Shown here: positions 50,746 through 63,484 of the stretch, one piece after another
How positions within the stretch are numbered: the stretch's first letter is position 1
Layout: each line of letters begins with the position of its first letter
Assembly (NCBI RefSeq): GCF_032854445.1
Contig: NC_088301.1
Coordinates: 7,114,044-7,178,043 of the forward strand
Origin: Liolophura sinensis
Lineage: Eukaryota; Mollusca; Polyplacophora; Chitonida; Chitonidae
Length of the DNA: 64,000 nucleotides
Reading direction: 5' to 3'
Position numbers and translations under genes: made by a program
The notes under the pieces: model-generated
Seen by the model: the letters and a program-made list of their open reading frames with translations, nothing else
Databases searched by the model: none
Told to the model about the DNA's origin: nothing

Positions 50746-51794
50746 GTTATAATCGTCATGTGAGGATTTAAAACTTAACATAGAACGGTAAATGTTTGTC
50801 AAAATGAATGTAAAATGAACTTTTCTTTCTTGGTATAATTCTACATTTAAAAAAAAAACATTTTTATGTCTTCTTTCATTACAGACATCTTAAAATCTCG
50901 GCAGCGGAAAATTAGAACAATAATTCTGATGAAGTGATTCATCAATTATTTAGCGCACATGTACATTACTTACTGGTCGTTTTTTTCCGCTTCGACGCTA
51001 TTCTCGTCAGAAGATACAAAGCCGGAACCATGTTTATCGCTTCGATATAACCTGTATATATGTAATAGGAAAACAGATATACAGGAAGTAACAATGAGCT
51101 TTTTCTTTTGCGGTACTGGTATTTTGAGAGAAGAGAATGAAATATTGGACATAAAATTTTAGCGCAAAGAGGGAATGTGTAGGACGGTTACTGACAAAAA
51201 AAGGAAGTACTAATTTAAGATTATTGCAATCCAACTGATACTCTATGCTTTGAAAACCTGCATGCTTGGCTTTATAGAAAGGCTATGTTAATCATTTGAG
51301 ACCAAAACTATATGCTTGTGTAAATGTAGCACAATCATCTTTGTGCTTTGCAGGGCTTTGACATAACGAGAACAGATCACTAGAAAATATCGAGTTCAAG
51401 TTTAGCGAATGGAAGAGTACAGATATGTATTACCAAAAACTAAGCTGAGAAGAACGAAACAGATCTCAAGTCCAGTTCATCTTATTGCAATACAGGGGAA
51501 AAGAAGCGGTAAATGTTTACATTTAAACAAGCAGCCCAGTTCCTAAATATATTCATCAAAACTATAAATTTCTAAAAGCCGCATGCTGTGGAAGAACAAT
51601 TTCAATCAAATTTGGACATCTAGCTTCAAGTAAATAGTTTTGTAAAGAAGATTAAAGTTTTGGACTTTAGTATCTATGTAAAATAGGCCTCTGTAGTATG
51701 TTACAAAAAGCTAAATCTGCCAGACAACATGCTGTTTAACATTTTATTGCCATAATGGCCATTAAAACAGCCATAGAAAGGTAAAGCAACTTAC

Positions 51795-51974
51795 TCTTCC
51801 CTCAGACCATCCAAGGACATGACTGCGACCCATTTGACGCAAAAAGCAAAGCACATCAAGACCTTCATCTTTCGAGAACAAGAGAGTTAATAGAAATGGT
51901 TTCCATGAGCCCGTGTCCTTGTCAACGACTGTGACATCATCAGCTGACATAACAATTCCGGTAGGATTCCACAA
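51795..51974 (-). CDS. Exon a of the unrecognised gene, copy A
   Basis: Open frame with GLWNPTGIVMSADDVTVVDK, SWKPFLLTLLFSKDEGLDVL and VLGWSEGR before a GTAAGT donor. The 5' limit merges with the CRE repeat. The connection to exon b is not phase-proven. Confidence 0.45.
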
Positions 51975-52003
51975 GCCTTGCGTATCACCATCCCCGGCCT
52001 TCT

Positions 52004-52276
52004 GTCGGCGATAGCAATTGTGACGTCATGACGTCAGAGACAGGCTAAACATTTGTAAATAATGGATGGATCCTAGTTGTGAGATCGGTTAGCCATTTTT
52101 AGATCTTAGCTTCCACGTTAACCGCTCTGAATCGCTACATTCACTAACCTGGAACTCGGTTCTCTCTCCGAAGTGTCAACGCTACACGCCAGGAAAAGAA
52201 GTGTAATTCTGAGTTGATATCACCTCATTATGTGGGAATAATAAAGGCCATGAAATCGAAAATAGCACAAATGTAA
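52004..52276. repeat. Dispersed repeat with double CRE (copy 2, intact)
   Basis: Contains TGACGTCATGACGTCA near 52,021 and ACATTTGTAAATAATGGATG at 52,049, the empty target of the transposon in copy B. It is related to 24,670-24,955. Next to it lies GCCGCCATTTTAAAATCACG, a YY1-like/E-box cluster that resembles a promoter. Confidence 0.75.
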
Positions 52277-54988
52277 CCGACGCACCCACTCGGACCGCCA
52301 TTTTAAAATCACGTGACTCGGTTGCTAGGGTGGACTCGGCTGCTCTTCCCAAAATTAAGACCATATTTTTTCATAACATAATTTATTATAGATCATTTCT
52401 GTTCAATATTAACACACAAATTAAATTTAAGACTCCCAACAGTTTGTCAATCGCCTTTTAGATGGTGTACGTTTCATCGCTTTCAATCAGATCATTCCCA
52501 GAGTTCATCTTTTTCAAGACGATGCCGAATGCGGCCGACTCAAATTGAAAATGGCGGTTAGCGAAGTTTGGCATTACGCCGATGTAACAAATACATTTGT
52601 TTTATTTGTGACGTTATGATCTTATTATTCACGAATAACTAGGTTATAGGAAGTAAAAATTAATGAAGGATTACAGGAAACATGTTTTTGAAGCGTACAA
52701 GTTTAATATATTCTGGACAGCACACGTGGATGAACCGAGTTCAAGGTCAGTAAATGGAAAAGTGCAGGTCTGTATTTCTGAAAGCTAAGCTGGAAAGAAT
52801 GAAACAGATCTCAGATCAAAATGGATCCAGAACGTCCAATGTCCCACCACCCCATTACGAGAGGTTGCTACTTTTGATTCCATTCCCATTCTGACCCCAT
52901 GATGTCACAAACAATTGGACATTTGTAACCAATCCGGTTGACCTACTTGCAACAGTATTGAATATGATTGGTCAGATGTGTGTTCTTGATTGACAGTTGG
53001 GAAATAGCAGTACGGTGCGAGAGATTGTAACCGTTTGTAACCGGTGTGAGGGATGTCTATGACTGCCTTACTCGATGTCACGTCTGCTTGACTCATCGTC
53101 ACATAAGGAATATTCTCACGTCTCCTCAGGAAAATTTTACGGAAACTGCCGCAGATTTTCTTTTTGAGGACTCTTCACTTACACAAGTTAAATAGTGTTA
53201 TTTGTCGTAAATCTTCTTGAATCCTGTTGTTGGCTCTGTTTCCTAGGGTATCCATCATATGATTTTAATATTTCCGCGTGGATTCTCTTAGGACTGAAGT
53301 AGCACTTTAGCGCTATATTTAGTACAGTTTCTGCCGAACGTGCATTCCGGTTTCGACATTCACAAAACTAACCGACGGTATTGTAAACATGAAAACCTGT
53401 TTTGTATGGTCTTAAATATCAGTCAGTTTAAATAAATCTCTGCTCAGGGACTTTCTAAACCAAACCACATCTGTTTAGATAGTAAACATAGGTTTTTATG
53501 AATAATCACAAGGGCACCTTTCGAAACTGTAACAGAAATGTGCTTTAAAGCGAAACACTTATTTTTAGTGTGTAGCTGGTTGTATTTTTGTGTTTCCTGA
53601 AAATGAATATACCTTAATACAAGTTCAAAAACTGTGAAGTAGTACGTAAGATTGTTGTTTCTCGCAATGATTTAATAAGCCACTATTGTGGGATTTGCCT
53701 GTACTGTCACTGACCGTTCCACTTCAGTTATGTATATGAGTTCTAAAAACGCCGAAATTATAACCTAATGGTAGCCGGCCTGGCTCTTAAGCTATGGATA
53801 TGGGATATACCTTGTTTGACTACCTACCTGCCTCATGAAGGTCACAGCTGGACGTTCACATTGTACATAAAGAAAATATGCATATATGCTTTTTCCAATT
53901 CATCATGTTAATCTCCATATAAGCTTGTTTTCGAGACGAATGGTTCACGGCATATCCTACACTATACAGCTTCCTCGTGCATTGTTGTCAGTATGCTACA
54001 CGTATGTATTTGGTGATAAACGTGGATCAGCGATTGTTCTGAAATGACGCTACCTGCAGGCGGCCACATTGCAGCAATAAAAATGCAGCCTAACAATGGG
54101 ATTTTCTTTTACACAATTTTACACAAGTTTACCGAAGTTGTCCTCAATGAGAATGGTTAGGGTTTAACGCCACATTGGCAATACTTCAGCCATATCGTTT
54201 CCAAAATAGGTAAATTGGAACTATAGGAATTATACAAGATCTACTCTAGGATCTTGCTTCTTTGGCTACAGATTTGTGCCATAAGGTTTGCTAAGTACAA
54301 ACCGAACGGCTGTGGTTTTTTACAAGTACTTCAGTTTTCTTCTCTCACAAACCTGATCGCCGCCATAATGAGTGGGAAATTCCGCAGTATATAGCGTTAA
54401 ACACAAATCTATTAAACTAAATCAAATTCAACAGCATGGCATATCAACTAACAATCTAGATTGAGATTGGCAAAGTGAATGTCGTCAAAAAATCATAATA
54501 CACTCGTGTGTCTTTGAATACACAAAAAGTAAAGAGAAACCATCTCTGTTGTGTGATCAGTTTTTAATTATATAAAACATACATCGCAGGGTGATAAAAT
54601 GTGGTAATAAACTGATGTATTATTTATTATAGTAATCAAACTGGATTGAATATCAGGTTCATGGTGGCAGAGTTTCTAGGGGTCAACACCAGAGGGAGTC
54701 ACATAAGGGGTATTACGGTCAAGGCCGGGAATCACCTGTACAAAGTCGTCAGAAACTGGCATGACCAATAACCAATCGTATGAATAAAATAAAGTTTTAT
54801 TCCTTTTGTAGTACCTAAACTGACTCTAAAAGTTGAGTGAATTAGAAATTGAAATTTAGACAAAAGTCACAAACTTGTATAGCTGAGAGTTGTTCAGCAG
54901 GGAGGGTTAACAAGGGAAGTGTCTGGACGAAAAAACTCACATTTGGATGTTAATATATGATCTTCCCTACTGAAGAACTGGTGAATTA

Positions 54989-55364
54989 TCAAACCTTCTT
55001 AGTACCATATATAAGAATTGTACCCTCATCTCTGAGGGCAAACCCATTAAAAGTTGTATGGTAGATCTCATACGTCACCTCCTGTACCAAACCTTTAACT
55101 GGCCCCAGACGCTGGACATGTACGTTTATGCCCTCGTCTGGGACCAGGACCACAGCAAATCTCTCCCCCCACCCCCCTTCCATAGCAGACCCCTAGAAAC
55201 TTGGGAGTACCACATTCGTTTGCCGCGAAAGTCCATTTGAGAGCTTTTGCTGAAACATTCATCATTTTAAAGTACGTCTCCAGTACGCATTGGATAGCAG
55301 CGAAAGTCCTGGCTACTGGACCGAGCAATATCTCCCCATATCTTGCTTGGCCCTTTGGTGCAGC
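54989..55364 (-). pseudogene. Terminal exon d of the unrecognised gene, copy B
   Basis: Same as 49,285-49,739 but with a single VLVPDEGIN segment and a short G run (GGGGGGTGGGGGGAG on the minus strand). The frame before and after the run still differs, unless a spliced or shifted reading joins CYGR to FAVVLVPDEG. Confidence 0.5.
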
Positions 55365-55831
55365 CTGCAAGTAGAGAAAGAAAACAGTAGTGCATTATAT
55401 GATGAGTAATAAAATACAATCAAAAAAATCCGTGGTGTGAGATTAATTCTGTATTTTACCGCAATGCGCTGATTGGTTGATTTATTTCTTAAACAATAGT
55501 GCGTAAGGCAGAGGCGAAATGACAAGCATATTTATGGGCTATATGTTTCTAAACATTCTAAACAAAACACACGGATTATGGCATGCTAAGGTTATCGTAA
55601 ATAACTAAATCTTTATTGCTTTCATTAAACGTTTACAACAAATACAATCTTTAAACACATGGATTAGATATTTATATTCATCAAAATATTCGTTGTGATT
55701 GTTGTAAACGTAAACGTTGTAAATATTAACAAATAAACAAAACTCTTTATTATGTGTGAATAAAATGCGTTAGATGGCACAGGTTTACTGACATACATAA
55801 TACAAAGTGTACATATTTTACAGCAACTTAC

Positions 55832-55905
55832 GTGTTTTATGTGTATTCCTCCATCAAAGAGTTGAAATGTGTGATGGGTGTCAACACGACAAACTGTGGG
55901 ATTCC
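55832..55905 (-). CDS. Internal exon c of the unrecognised gene, copy B
   Basis: 74-nt exon equivalent to 50,186-50,259, with the same splice sites; one or two amino acid changes. Confidence 0.5.
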
Positions 55906-56303
55906 CTGAGAAAAGATACAGTATTCCTAATGAAGGCTGTACATATATGTTGATATTTTAGATATCATCCTCTTCCAATAAAGCCGTTTTCTTAATGCAA
56001 ATGTACGATTATAGGGTTATTTGGATCTACAGTAATCCAAGGTCGGAATTGAACCCCAACCGATCACGGACGACTTGAAATTAACACAATCATCATCGGA
56101 CAGACCAGGGAAAATTTTGCCACAAAAGACTCATTTATTTTTTTGGTTAAAACTTTTCCACTGAATGAAATACGCCTAACTGTTCGATTTCTATGACAGC
56201 CTTTGCGGATTATATTCTCAGTATAAAGCGTATGGCCTCACTCTCCAAGCCTGAGGATTTTATGTTAATTATTTGTAGCGGTTTCGTATATGTATGTACT
56301 TAC

Positions 56304-56391
56304 CTAGGTGAATGGTCCGTTTCTGGATATCCCTTTTCGGTTTCTGGATAACCGTTGGCCGTCTCCGTCTGGACAGCTTCCCTACTGAACA
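56304..56391 (-). CDS. Internal exon b of the unrecognised gene, copy B
   Basis: Equivalent to 50,658-50,745 with the same donor CTAG|GTAAGT; the coding frame is unchanged. Confidence 0.4.
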
Positions 56392-57454
56392 GTTATAATC
56401 GTCATGTGAGGATTTAAAACTTAACATAGAACGGTAAATGTTTGTCAAAATGAATGTAAAATGAACTTTTCTTTCTTGATATAATTCTACATTTTAAAAA
56501 ACATTTTTATGTCTTCTTTCATTACAGACATCTTAAAATCTGGCAGCGGAAAATTAGAACAATAATTCTGATGAGGTGATGCATCAATTATTTAGCGCAC
56601 ATGTACATTACTTACTGGTTGTTTTTTCCGCTTCGACGCTATTCTCGTCAGAAGATACAAAGCCGGAACCATGTTTATCGCTTCGATATAACCTGTATAT
56701 ATGTAATAGGAAAACAGATATACAGGAAGTAACAATGAGTTTTTTCTTTTGCGCCATAGGTACTGGTATTTTGAGAGAAGAGAATGAAATATTGGACATA
56801 AAATTTTAGCGCAAAGAGGGAATGTGCAGGACGGTTACTGACAAAAAAAAAGAAAGAAAAAAGGAAGTACTAATTTAAGATTATCGCAATCCAACTGATA
56901 CTCTATGCTTTGAAAACCTGCATGCTTGGCTTTATAGAAAGCCTATGTTAATCATTTGAGACCAAAACCATATGCTTGTGTAAATGTAGCACAATCATCT
57001 TTGTGCTTAGCAGGGCTTTGACATAACGAGGATAGATCACTAGAAAATATCGAGTTCAAGTTTAGCGAATGGAAGAGTACAGATATGTATTACCAAAAAC
57101 TAAGCTGAGAAGAACGAAACAGATCTCAAGTCCAGTTCATCCTATTGCAATACAGGGGAAAAGAAGCGGTAAATGTTTACATTTAAACAAGCCGCCCAGT
57201 TCCTAAATATATTCATCAAAACTATAAATTTCTAAAAGCTGCATGCTGCGGAAGAACAATTTCAATCAAATTTGGACATCTAGCTTCAAGTAAATAGTTT
57301 TGTAAAGAAGATTAAAGTTTTGGACTTTAGTATCTATGTGAAACAGGCCTCTGTAGTATGTTACAAAAAGCTAAATCTGCCAGACAACATGCTGTTTAAC
57401 ATTTTATTGCCATAATGGCCATTAAAACAGCCATAGAAAGGTAAAGCAACTTAC

Positions 57455-57688
57455 TCTTCCCTCAGACCATCCAAGGACACGACTGTGACCCATTTGACGC
57501 AAAAAGCAAAGCACATCAAGACCTTCATCTTTCGAGAACAAGAGAGTTAATAGAAATGGTTTCCATGAGCCCGTGTCCTTGTCAACGACTGTGACATCAT
57601 CAGCTGACATAACAATTCCGGTAGGATTCCACAAGCCTTGCGTATCACCATCCCCGGCCTTCTGTCGCGATTGCAATTGTGACGTCAT
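57455..57688 (-). CDS. Exon a of the unrecognised gene, copy B
   Basis: Equivalent to 51,795-51,974. The open frame extends further upstream here (SRQKAGDGDTQGLWNPTG) because of small differences in the CRE repeat. One change, GRSHVLG to GHSRVLG, distinguishes the copies. Confidence 0.45.
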
Positions 57689-57713
57689 GACGTCAGAGAC
57701 AGACTAAACATTT

Positions 57714-60700
57714 CGCGACCTGAGAATAACAGGGTTCTAACTAACATTGAGGTCATTTCGATGAAATGACTTGTAAAGTACAAGTGCTCACCGTCCACTG
57801 AGTCATAAATGAACGATTTAAGTATGAGCCTATATTGTTTCATTGTAGTGTGTACTTTTTCACGCCCGATGATCTCCGGGTTTTCTGTAAAACTTAGGAA
57901 GTTAGCAATTCAAATGCTACAAATAGAACCTTGTTACTTTAAAAGCCAAAGTACCACTAAAAGTTACAAGGTTCTATCTGATGTCACGAAATTTTTAAAA
58001 AAGCAGTAACTGAACAACATTTTACGAAACAAATCGGCTTTACTTGTAATTATTGAGAACATTCACTGTGTGATAGTGTCATTAAGAAACAGACTCCCAG
58101 AACAAACAAAATACATGCAAATGGCAATTGCGTAACCACGCAAGTTCACCAGTTCAGTATTAAAGTTCCATATTACATATCAGATACGGAATGTTGCTCT
58201 GTAATATTCTCTGTCTACCAGGGGCATGAATTTCATCATTTCCTTGAGATCAGATTCTTTGGCTTGGGGGATTTTATGAAACTGCCCACTATCCAGAGCT
58301 TTTGGCCGCAGATTATCAAAACTCATTACCCGGTTTTGCCTTCCCCTGCTTAAATGATTTAGATCCCCAACTTCAAATCTTTCAGATTGCTCGGAGGTTT
58401 TGTACTGGACCTGAAATGGTGTTTCACACGACAGCTTCAATGAGGTTACTTTCGAGAAAGGGATCTTAGTGTAGGAAAGAGATTTGGCACAAGTTTGGTT
58501 GTCCTTAAAGTGGTCACCCCTCATCTGAATGACAGTGTATGGACATTTTCTCCTAGCCTTTAGCATGATTCGAATAGCTGACACTGGTGAGTAAAATTCA
58601 GCTACAGACATCGCCTTTTCCAAGACACTATGGATGTTGTCAATCTCTTGCACTGCAGAATGCCGGGTGTGCAATATTTCATGGTCACTGTTTCAATATC
58701 TGGATGTCTGTTGAGAAACTCTGCAACAGCAAACGCAATCACACTGTTTCTGTTCTGCGGCACACAGCTTTCACTCCATGTGGTGATGTGTTTGACCATC
58801 CCTTTGTGGTTAACAACGACTCTTTCAAGTATTTGAATCAGCGCACTCGCTATGTCATTGGCAGAACGCCCACTTACTGTCTCACACCAAACAGCACAGT
58901 AACCAGTTTTAGAAATGGAATCATATCCTGTTAAGTTGTACATGTTTAACTTTCTCCTGTAGAAGAACGAGCTTATTTCAGCCTTTGGGCATGTGATCAC
59001 ATTTTGCAGGTCAAAGGAAACAACGAGCTTATCTTTGTTGTTGCGATCAGTTCACCTTTCTTCACGCATGGCTTCCTTTTCGTTCACATGGGATTGGTGA
59101 GATTGCTGTAGCGTGTCAGTTAAGAGGTTGTTGTTTTTGGCAGTGTCATATATCTCACATTTGTCGCATCTGTCAGACTTAGGCTTATGGAAATCAAGAG
59201 CTGGAATCATTGAATTGAAAGTATGACGATAGAAAGAGAGCTTTACAGCAGCCGTTTTGTCTACATTACACTTTTCCACATAGAGGTCGTACATTTTTGT
59301 TACATTCAAGTTCGATTCCAAGTAGCGTTTTTCTGTTTTTGCACGACAATAGTGCGACTCAACAGCCGGAAAAGACAGGATATGATTTTTTACTCCCTGA
59401 ACAACCTCTTCATGTGTGACTTTCTTGGCATGCTTGCCTCTTCCGTCTGCTTTTGGTGTACCAGTTTTGTCTTTTTTCTCATGGACATTGTATATGACCT
59501 TTTGACTAATACATAATGTGCCCAGATAGTATGGCTTGCAAACACGCATTTTCTTCTCGGAAAGGAAGAAGAAATATCTAATTGATTTCTTCCTCCGGGA
59601 GGGGCCCTTTCCAGTGGGCCTGTCTGTCTTACCGTAACTTGTAGTTGTAGCAATGAAATCATATTTACGGTTTTGATTCAACTGGTAATAAGCATCATGA
59701 ATCTGAACCCTGTCTTCCTGGCTAATGTTTTCCATGCATTTAAACCTGCAAGACGTATGACAGTTTTTCAAATTCTTTATTTCTCTCCCTGTTACCATCT
59801 TTTTCCTAACAGAAAGGTAGGGTTTCCCTTCCTGGCATAGCCTCTTCCGTACATTAGCTTTCCATTGACTTGGATCTCGTGCTCGTTTACGAGACCGTCC
59901 CTTTTTAAGATGTTCACCCAGGGACGCAGATTCATCAGTGGAGGAGTCATCGTCCACGCAGGAGTCTGCAACATCTGGATCTTTCTGAGAGTCGTCAGCA
60001 ATCGTAGAGGCCTCCATCGGATCTGGACGAGCAATATCTTAATCTGTGGTATTGTTACTGGAACATCCTTCCCCAAGAGATTCTGTTGTTGCAGAGGAAG
60101 GGTCTCCATCAAAGGTTATAACAGGGTCAACCGTCACGTATTCAGCAGAATCACTGTAACAAAAAAAAACCAAAAAAAACATTTTTTACGGAAATCGATT
60201 GCTTCAGCTTGGAAATAATTATATACATATTTCAATATATATTTACATTTTTAACACAGTTCATGTTTATTTTTAATTTAATTTTTTATAATTTTTGCAT
60301 CGTAAAATTGGTATTTTTTATTTACATGACTTTCATGCATTATATACACATCAACTAAGCAGGAAGCTCTTGAAACTTACATTAAGTAATATATCACGAG
60401 AGATTAAGTTACTTTACATGTGCAAATCCACCCCAAAACACTTCCTTACCTGTCCTGCATACTACTTGTGTCTGTGTCACCATGTTCTTCGTCACTGGGA
60501 CGATCAAGTTGGGCTAAAAGACGAGCCAAATCCATGCGTTCAGCCATTCTGCTAGATGGAGGTTCACCTACTGTGAATGTAACCTGGAATCTGGTTGGTT
60601 GTCGATTCAGGAAGATAAGACACCCACTCTTACTGGACAAAGGCGACAGATAGAACCATGTTATTCTGACCAGAGTGTCCAATCGTGAATTAGAACTCTG

Positions 60701-60845
60701 TAATTGTGTTGTAGACAGCATTACTATTAGGTTTCAGGTCATCAAGTTCTTTCAGTAGTTAGAACTTTGTTACACAAACAACACCCACCATAAAACTCAT
60801 TTTTCACAAAAATGTCAGTTAGAACCCTGTTATTCTCAGGTCGCG
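57714..60845 (-). mobile_element. DDE transposon with 29-bp TIRs and 4-bp TSD (Sola-like)
   Basis: The ends are CGCGACCTGAGAATAACAGG at 57,714 and its complement at 60,845; the match runs 29 bp. ATTT flanks both sides (57,710-57,713 and 60,846-60,849). Copy A of the duplication has the site once (52,051-52,054), so both boundaries are exact. It encodes one spliced transposase on the minus strand. A 4-bp duplication is a known feature of Sola elements; assignment to that superfamily is inferred, not proven. Confidence 0.9.
58180..60547 (-). pseudogene. DDE-type transposase, two exons, broken
   Basis: Exon 1: 60,450-60,547 (MAERMDLARLLAQLDRPSDE) with donor AG|GTAAGG. Exon 2 starts at 60,153 after GTTACAG and joins in frame. 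It holds an acidic N-terminus, a basic GRSRKRARDPSQWK segment, a Cys-rich motif (HTSCRFKC), a KPKSDRCDKCEIY zinc-knuckle-like motif near 59,180, then the RNase-H-like core SFDLQNV, ESCVPQNRNS and HSAVQEIDNIHSVLEK. Lesions: TAA near 60,041, TGA near 59,043, frameshift near 58,665. The second core motif has Glu where Asp is common in the families I recall. Confidence 0.75.
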
Positions 60846-61070
60846 ATTTGTAAATAATGGATGGATCCTAGTTGTGAGATCGGTTAGCCATTTTTAGATC
60901 TTAGCTTCCACGTTAACCGCTCTGAATCGCTACATTCACTAACCTGGAACTCGGTTCTCTCTCCGAAGTGTCAACGCTATACGCCAGGAAAAGAAGTGTA
61001 ATTCTGAGTTGATATCACCTCATTATGTGAGAATAATAAAGGCCATGAAATCGAAAACAGCACAAATGTA
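60846..61070. repeat. Dispersed repeat with double CRE (copy 3, right part)
   Basis: Continues the repeat interrupted at 57,713; TTTGTAAATAATGGATGG and ATGGATCCTAGTTGTG are shared with copies 1 and 2. Confidence 0.8.
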
Positions 61071-62259
61071 ACCGACGCACCCACTCGGACCGCCATTTTA
61101 AAATCACGTGACTCGGTTGCTAGGGTGGACTCGGCTGCTCTTCCCAAAATTAAGACCATATTTTTTCATAACATAATTTATTATAGATCATTTCTGTTCA
61201 ATATTAACACACAAATTAAATTTAAGACTCCCAACAGTTTGTCAATCGCCTTTTAGATGGTGTACGTTTCATCGCTTTCAATCAGATCATTCCCAGAGTT
61301 CATCTTTTTCAAGACGATGCCGAATGCGGCCGACTCAAATTGAAAATGGCGGTTAGCGAAGTTTGGCATTACGCCGATGTAACAAATACATTTGTTTTAT
61401 TTGTGACGTTATGATCTTATTATTCACGAATAACTAGGTTATAGGAAGTAAAAATTAATGAAGGATTACAGGAAACATGTTTTTGAAGCGTACAAGTTTA
61501 ATATATTCTGGACAGCACACGTGGATGAACCGAGTTCAAGGTCAGTAAATGGAAAAGTGCAGGTCTGTATTTCTGAAAGCTAAGCTGGAAAGAATGAAAC
61601 AGATCTCAGATCAAAATGGATCCAGAACGTCCAATGTCCCACCACCCCATTACGAGAGGTTGCTACTTTTGATTCCATTCCCATTCTGACCCCATGATGT
61701 CACAAACAATTGGACATTTGTAACCAATCCGGTTGACCTACTTGCAACAGTATTGAATATGATTGGTCAGATGTGTGTTCTTGATTGACAGTTGGGAAAT
61801 AGCAGTACGGTGCGAGAGATTGTAACCGTTTGTAACCGGTGTGAGGGATGTCTATGACTGCCTTACTCGATGTCACGTCTACTTGACTCATCGTCACATA
61901 AGGAATATTCTCACGTCTCCTCAGGAAAATTTTACGGAAACTGCCGCAGATTTTCTTTTTGAGGACTCTTCACTTACACAAGTTAAATAGTGTTATTTGT
62001 CGTAAATCTTTTTGAACCCTGTTGTTGGCTCTGTTTCCTAGGGTATCCATCATATGATTTTAATATTTCCGCGTGGATTCTCTTAGGACTAAAGTAGCAC
62101 TTCAGCGCTATATTTAGTACAATTTCTGCCGAACGTGCATTCCGGTTTCGACATTCACAAAACTAACCGACGGTATTGTAAACATGAAAACCTGTTTTGT
62201 ATGGTCTTAAATATCAGTCAGTTTAAATAAATTTCTGCTCAGGGACTTTCTAAACCAAA

Positions 62260-63290
62260 GATTGTGATCTGCAACACTTGTGCAGTTCGCTGTTGCCAAA
62301 ATGGAAGAAAATGACCTTTCGTTCCATTCGTCTCCATTAAAAAATGTGTGAGATATAAGGCGGGTATTTGATCGACATCAAATTCATTAAAATTGGTAAA
62401 TATACATTTTCATACTATTTTATTTTCACAGTTTTGAAACATTGAACATGTGAGTGTACATGTGTTTGTAACGTACGAATTTTATCATCATTATAAATGT
62501 TATATTCCTCTGAAAATACCCTATTGTTCATTTCATGAATCCTAACGTAACAGTCACCGCTTAGACACGATACCGGACTGTATATTCTGTTGACAGTGTT
62601 ATACTCTAAGCTCTCACTGCATGTGTCTGGATGGGGTACAAACCAAACACACTTTCTGGTGTTTTTCAATGTTGTGGTTATTTGTATAGTGTCCACAATG
62701 AACGTGTATACGCTGTTACTCAAGTAGAACCCACTCTCCTGAAATGCAAGACTGTATTTTTAATTACAAGTCTTGTAATGTTCAAATCTTCATTATGACC
62801 AAACACCCTCCTTGGCATCCTTGGTCTGAATATTAAAACTGTATATTATGTATGATGCATGTCAACTATGCTTCCGGTCTCCTGCTCATATAGTGAACGT
62901 ATCCCGTACAACTGCGATTCGTATTTATCTATGCTTCAAAGCAGACATTCGCATACCAGTCGTCTGCCATGTTTGACGCTTCTGGTCACTAAACACAAAA
63001 CCCATTTCCATAACAACGATCAACCATAAACCATCAAGGAACTAAGAAAGAATATAAAGTAAAATATAAGGGTAAAATATTCAAGTAAAGAAAATAGTCA
63101 ACAATTGCCACTGATGCCAGAAAGGTGCAAGGAATGTTCTAAGCACAAGAAATAAATCGATATATCCAATTCGTGTATAATGCTCCTTTGAAAGTCAATC
63201 AAACCATGTATCTCAAGCCGTTGCGCTTTGATTGCAACTATACCATATCCAGCCTGGTGATCTTGTTCAATGCAATGTGCAACTTGACTT
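62260..63290. other. Host DNA right of the duplication; no gene recognised
   Basis: Only short open frames; none with known motifs. No repeat shared with the rest of the window apart from AT-rich simple sequence. Confidence 0.4.
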
Positions 63291-63297
63291 TTATTAA

Positions 63298-63484
63298 CGG
63301 GGGGGGGGGGGGGCTTAGCACGCCGGGGCGGCGTAATGCCCCAGAAGCCTCCTGCAAATGCGGTCGTGGTGTTCCCCCAAGCTGTACCCAGTTTCCTCCC
63401 ACTATAATGCTGGCCACCGTCGTATAAGTGAAATATTCTTCAGTACGGTGTAAAACACAAATCAAACAAACAAACAAACAAATC
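63298..63484 (+). repeat. SINE copy with G-run start and (CAAA)n tail
   Basis: After a run of about 15 G, GCCTCCTGCAAATGCGGTCG, CCCAGTTTCCTCCCACTATA and CCGTCGTATAAGTGAAATAT match the element at 38,740-38,915, ending in (CAAA)n. A truncated retroposed copy. Confidence 0.65.

Larger units (their letters stand above)
47668..53462. repeat. Tandem segmental duplication, copy A (5.8 kb)
   Basis: Starts AACCACATCTGTTTAGATAA and ends CAGGGACTTTCTAAACC, directly followed by copy B. Identity to copy B is high throughout, with small indels. It contains four apparent minus-strand exons (see the exon entries) and the intact CRE repeat at 52,004-52,276. Confidence 0.9.
53463..62259. repeat. Tandem segmental duplication, copy B (with transposon insertion)
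   Basis: Direct repeat of copy A. It starts AACCACATCTGTTTAGATAG and ends CAGGGACTTTCTAAACC. Removing the 3,136 bp transposon plus duplication leaves about 5.66 kb. The two copies match down to small substitutions, so the duplication is recent. Confidence 0.9.

Noticed and set aside
50959-51162. Frame in both duplication copies (51.0 and 56.6 kb)
   Set aside because: Open on both strands over the same bases, no motif, and one copy carries a 6-bp insertion without coding logic.
52182-52364. Minus-strand 60-residue frame in the duplicated region (also 60,977-61,159)
   Set aside because: Conserved only because the DNA is a recent duplicate; it overlaps promoter-like CCATTTT/CACGTG sequence and lacks splice or domain support.
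63298-63320. G run as possible telomere or G-quadruplex signal
   Set aside because: Directly adjoins a truncated SINE; most likely a homopolymer at the insertion edge.
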